NCBI RefSeq assembly: GCF_046054165.1
Contig: NZ_JBFNXK010000004.1
Span: 186,001 to 250,000, forward strand
Reading direction: 5' to 3'
Origin: Celerinatantimonas sp046054165
GTDB taxonomy: Bacteria; Pseudomonadota; Gammaproteobacteria; Enterobacterales; Celerinatantimonadaceae
Length of the DNA stretch: 64,000 nucleotides
Position 1 is the stretch's first letter; every line of letters starts with the position of its first letter. This document shows positions 62,939 through 64,000 of the stretch, piece after piece. Under the pieces are notes generated by a model, which saw only the letters and a program-made list of their open reading frames with translations, did no database searches and was not told the DNA's origin. Position numbers and translations under genes: made by a program.

Positions 62939-64000
62939 TTAACGCAGTGCCTGTAAAACCTGTTGCATTTGATCTCGACCGAACTGACCGACTAACTCAG
63001 CCGAACCAATCGCTGTCGGCAAAATCACCCGAATTTTCTGGTTCAGCACTTTTTTATCGCGCATCATATGTTCCATAAAATCATCCAGTTCCATCTGTTC
63101 TGGCGGTAAGACCGGTAACCCGACACGCTCAAACAACGCTCGGATCCGAGCCACATCGGCTGCAGTAATCAAACCTTGTTGCTCCGCAGCAATCGAGGCC
63201 ATAACCGTTCCGGCAGCCACCGCTTCACCATGCAGCCAATTACCATACCCCTGATGCGCTTCAATCGCATGACCAAAGGTGTGACCTAAATTGAGCAACG
63301 CACGGATCCCTTGCTCTTTTTCATCTTTGGCCACCACTTCAGCTTTAATTTCACAACAACGATGCAACATGGTTGTGATCACATCGGGTTCAAGACGATG
63401 AATCGCCTCTAAATGCGTTTCCAACCAGTTGAAAAAATTTCCATCATAGATAATGCCATATTTGATGACTTCAGCCATCCCAGCCCGATATTCTCGTTCC
63501 GGAAGCGTATTCAGGCAATTAATATCCATAACCACGGCCTGAGGCTGATAAAAAGCCCCGATCATATTTTTACCCAGCCGATGATTCACCGCTGTTTTAC
63601 CGCCAACCGAAGAATCGACTTGGGCCAACAAAGTCGTCGGGACCTGAATAAATGGAACACCCCGTTGATAACAAGCTGCAGCAAACCCAGCCATATCACC
63701 AATCACACCGCCGCCTAGCGCAATAATCGTCGTATCCCGGCCATGCAGTTTTTCCAGTAGCGCGGTATACACTTGATCAAGGATCTCAGCATTTTTATAC
63801 TGTTCCCCATCAGGTAGAACCACAACATCGACCTGATAAGCGGCCAACGTGGCCTGTAACGGTGCGAGATACAACGGTCCAACGGTTTCGTTAGTCACGA
63901 TCATGACTTGCCGAGAACGGATTTCTCCCGTAAAAAAATCGGGCTGACCTAACAGGCCGGGCCCGATTGATATAGGATAACTCCGTTCACCCAATGCAAC
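62939..64000 (-). CDS. aroB: 3-dehydroquinate synthase, start outside the window
   Basis: AroB forms 3-dehydroquinate from DAHP in the shikimate pathway. The frame runs to the window end, where VALGERSYPISIGPG aligns with the E. coli N-terminus; only a few initial residues are missing. NAD and metal-binding features are present: GGGVIGDMAGFAAACYQRG, the zinc ligands EVIKYG (Glu), HTFGHAIE and HGEAVAAG. The order aroB-damX-dam matches the conserved operon; aroK is expected just outside. Confidence 0.96.
   Translation of the reverse strand, partial: VALGERSYPISIGPGLLGQPDFFTGEIRSRQVMIVTNETVGPLYLAPLQATLAAYQVDVVVLPDGEQYKNAEILDQVYTALLEKLHGRDTTIIALGGGVIGDMAGFAAACYQRGVPFIQVPTTLLAQVDSSVGGKTAVNHRLGKNMIGAFYQPQAVVMDINCLNTLPEREYRAGMAEVIKYGIIYDGNFFNWLETHLEAIHRLEPDVITTMLHRCCEIKAEVVAKDEKEQGIRALLNLGHTFGHAIEAHQGYGNWLHGEAVAAGTVMASIAAEQQGLITAADVARIRALFERVGLPVLPPEQMELDDFMEHMMRDKKVLNQKIRVILPTAIGSAELVGQFGRDQMQQVLQALR

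Noticed and set aside
1..64000. tRNA, rRNA or IS transposase genes
   Set aside because: No cloverleaf, rRNA-like or transposase sequence was recognised by eye on either strand.

Overview
The window looks like chromosomal DNA of a gammaproteobacterium in the Vibrio/Aeromonas/Alteromonas-like part of the class. The clearest evidence is gene order. yheU-prkB-yhfA/crp, then argD and pabA, then gph-rpe-dam-damX-aroB, follow the same order as the 75-minute region of Escherichia coli. A DUF3624 protein and an argD-astA-astD operon of the Vibrio/Shewanella type also fit. No tRNA, rRNA, IS transposase or CRISPR array was recognised. Most genes are ordinary housekeeping or catabolic genes with good ribosome binding sites. 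Layout: (1) 1-6.4 kb is a visibly AT-rich accessory block. It holds an MFS exporter (cut by the window edge), a divergent LysR regulator, a two-gene unit encoding a fusion protein (UGSC-like domain plus DGLPVVPPT domain) and an enolase paralog with altered catalytic loops, and a convergent LysE-type exporter. This is the best candidate for an undescribed system. (2) 6.5-7.4 kb and 16.0-16.7 kb are two arrays of the same repeat family in opposite orientation. They flank ssb, a YajR-like MFS gene, uvrA, and divergent glpD/glpK. (3) 16.8-30.1 kb holds a reductive pyrimidine degradation module: dihydropyrimidinase, N-carbamoyl-beta-alanine amidohydrolase, PreA/PreT, a RutR-like TetR regulator, a four-gene NMT1-type ABC importer, an omega-amino-acid aminotransferase and a YdfG-type malonic semialdehyde reductase. 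Near-palindromic CTGACCA..TGGTCAG sites lie before preT and before the importer operon. Together the genes can take imported uracil or thymine to beta-alanine, malonic semialdehyde and 3-hydroxypropionate. (4) 30-36.6 kb carries a LysR/LysE pair and a polar amino-acid ABC importer with a divergent MocR regulator. (5) 37.2-40.7 kb holds a DUF1127 protein, a MiaA-like transferase, DUF3624, an SGNH hydrolase and an OprB-type porin. (6) 41.2-47.8 kb holds yheU-prkB, yhfA, crp, a flavin reductase, ahpCF and a DUF1338 enzyme. (7) 48-54.3 kb holds a coiled-coil porin with LacI-type palindromes upstream, then astD-astA-argD preceded by ArgR boxes, then pabA. (8) 54.6-58.4 kb is an envelope operon of three lipoproteins and an MltC-like transglycosylase. 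(9) 59.1-64 kb is the aroB-damX-dam-rpe-gph operon, with aroB cut by the window end. All calls come from reading motifs, synteny and palindromes by eye; no database search was run.
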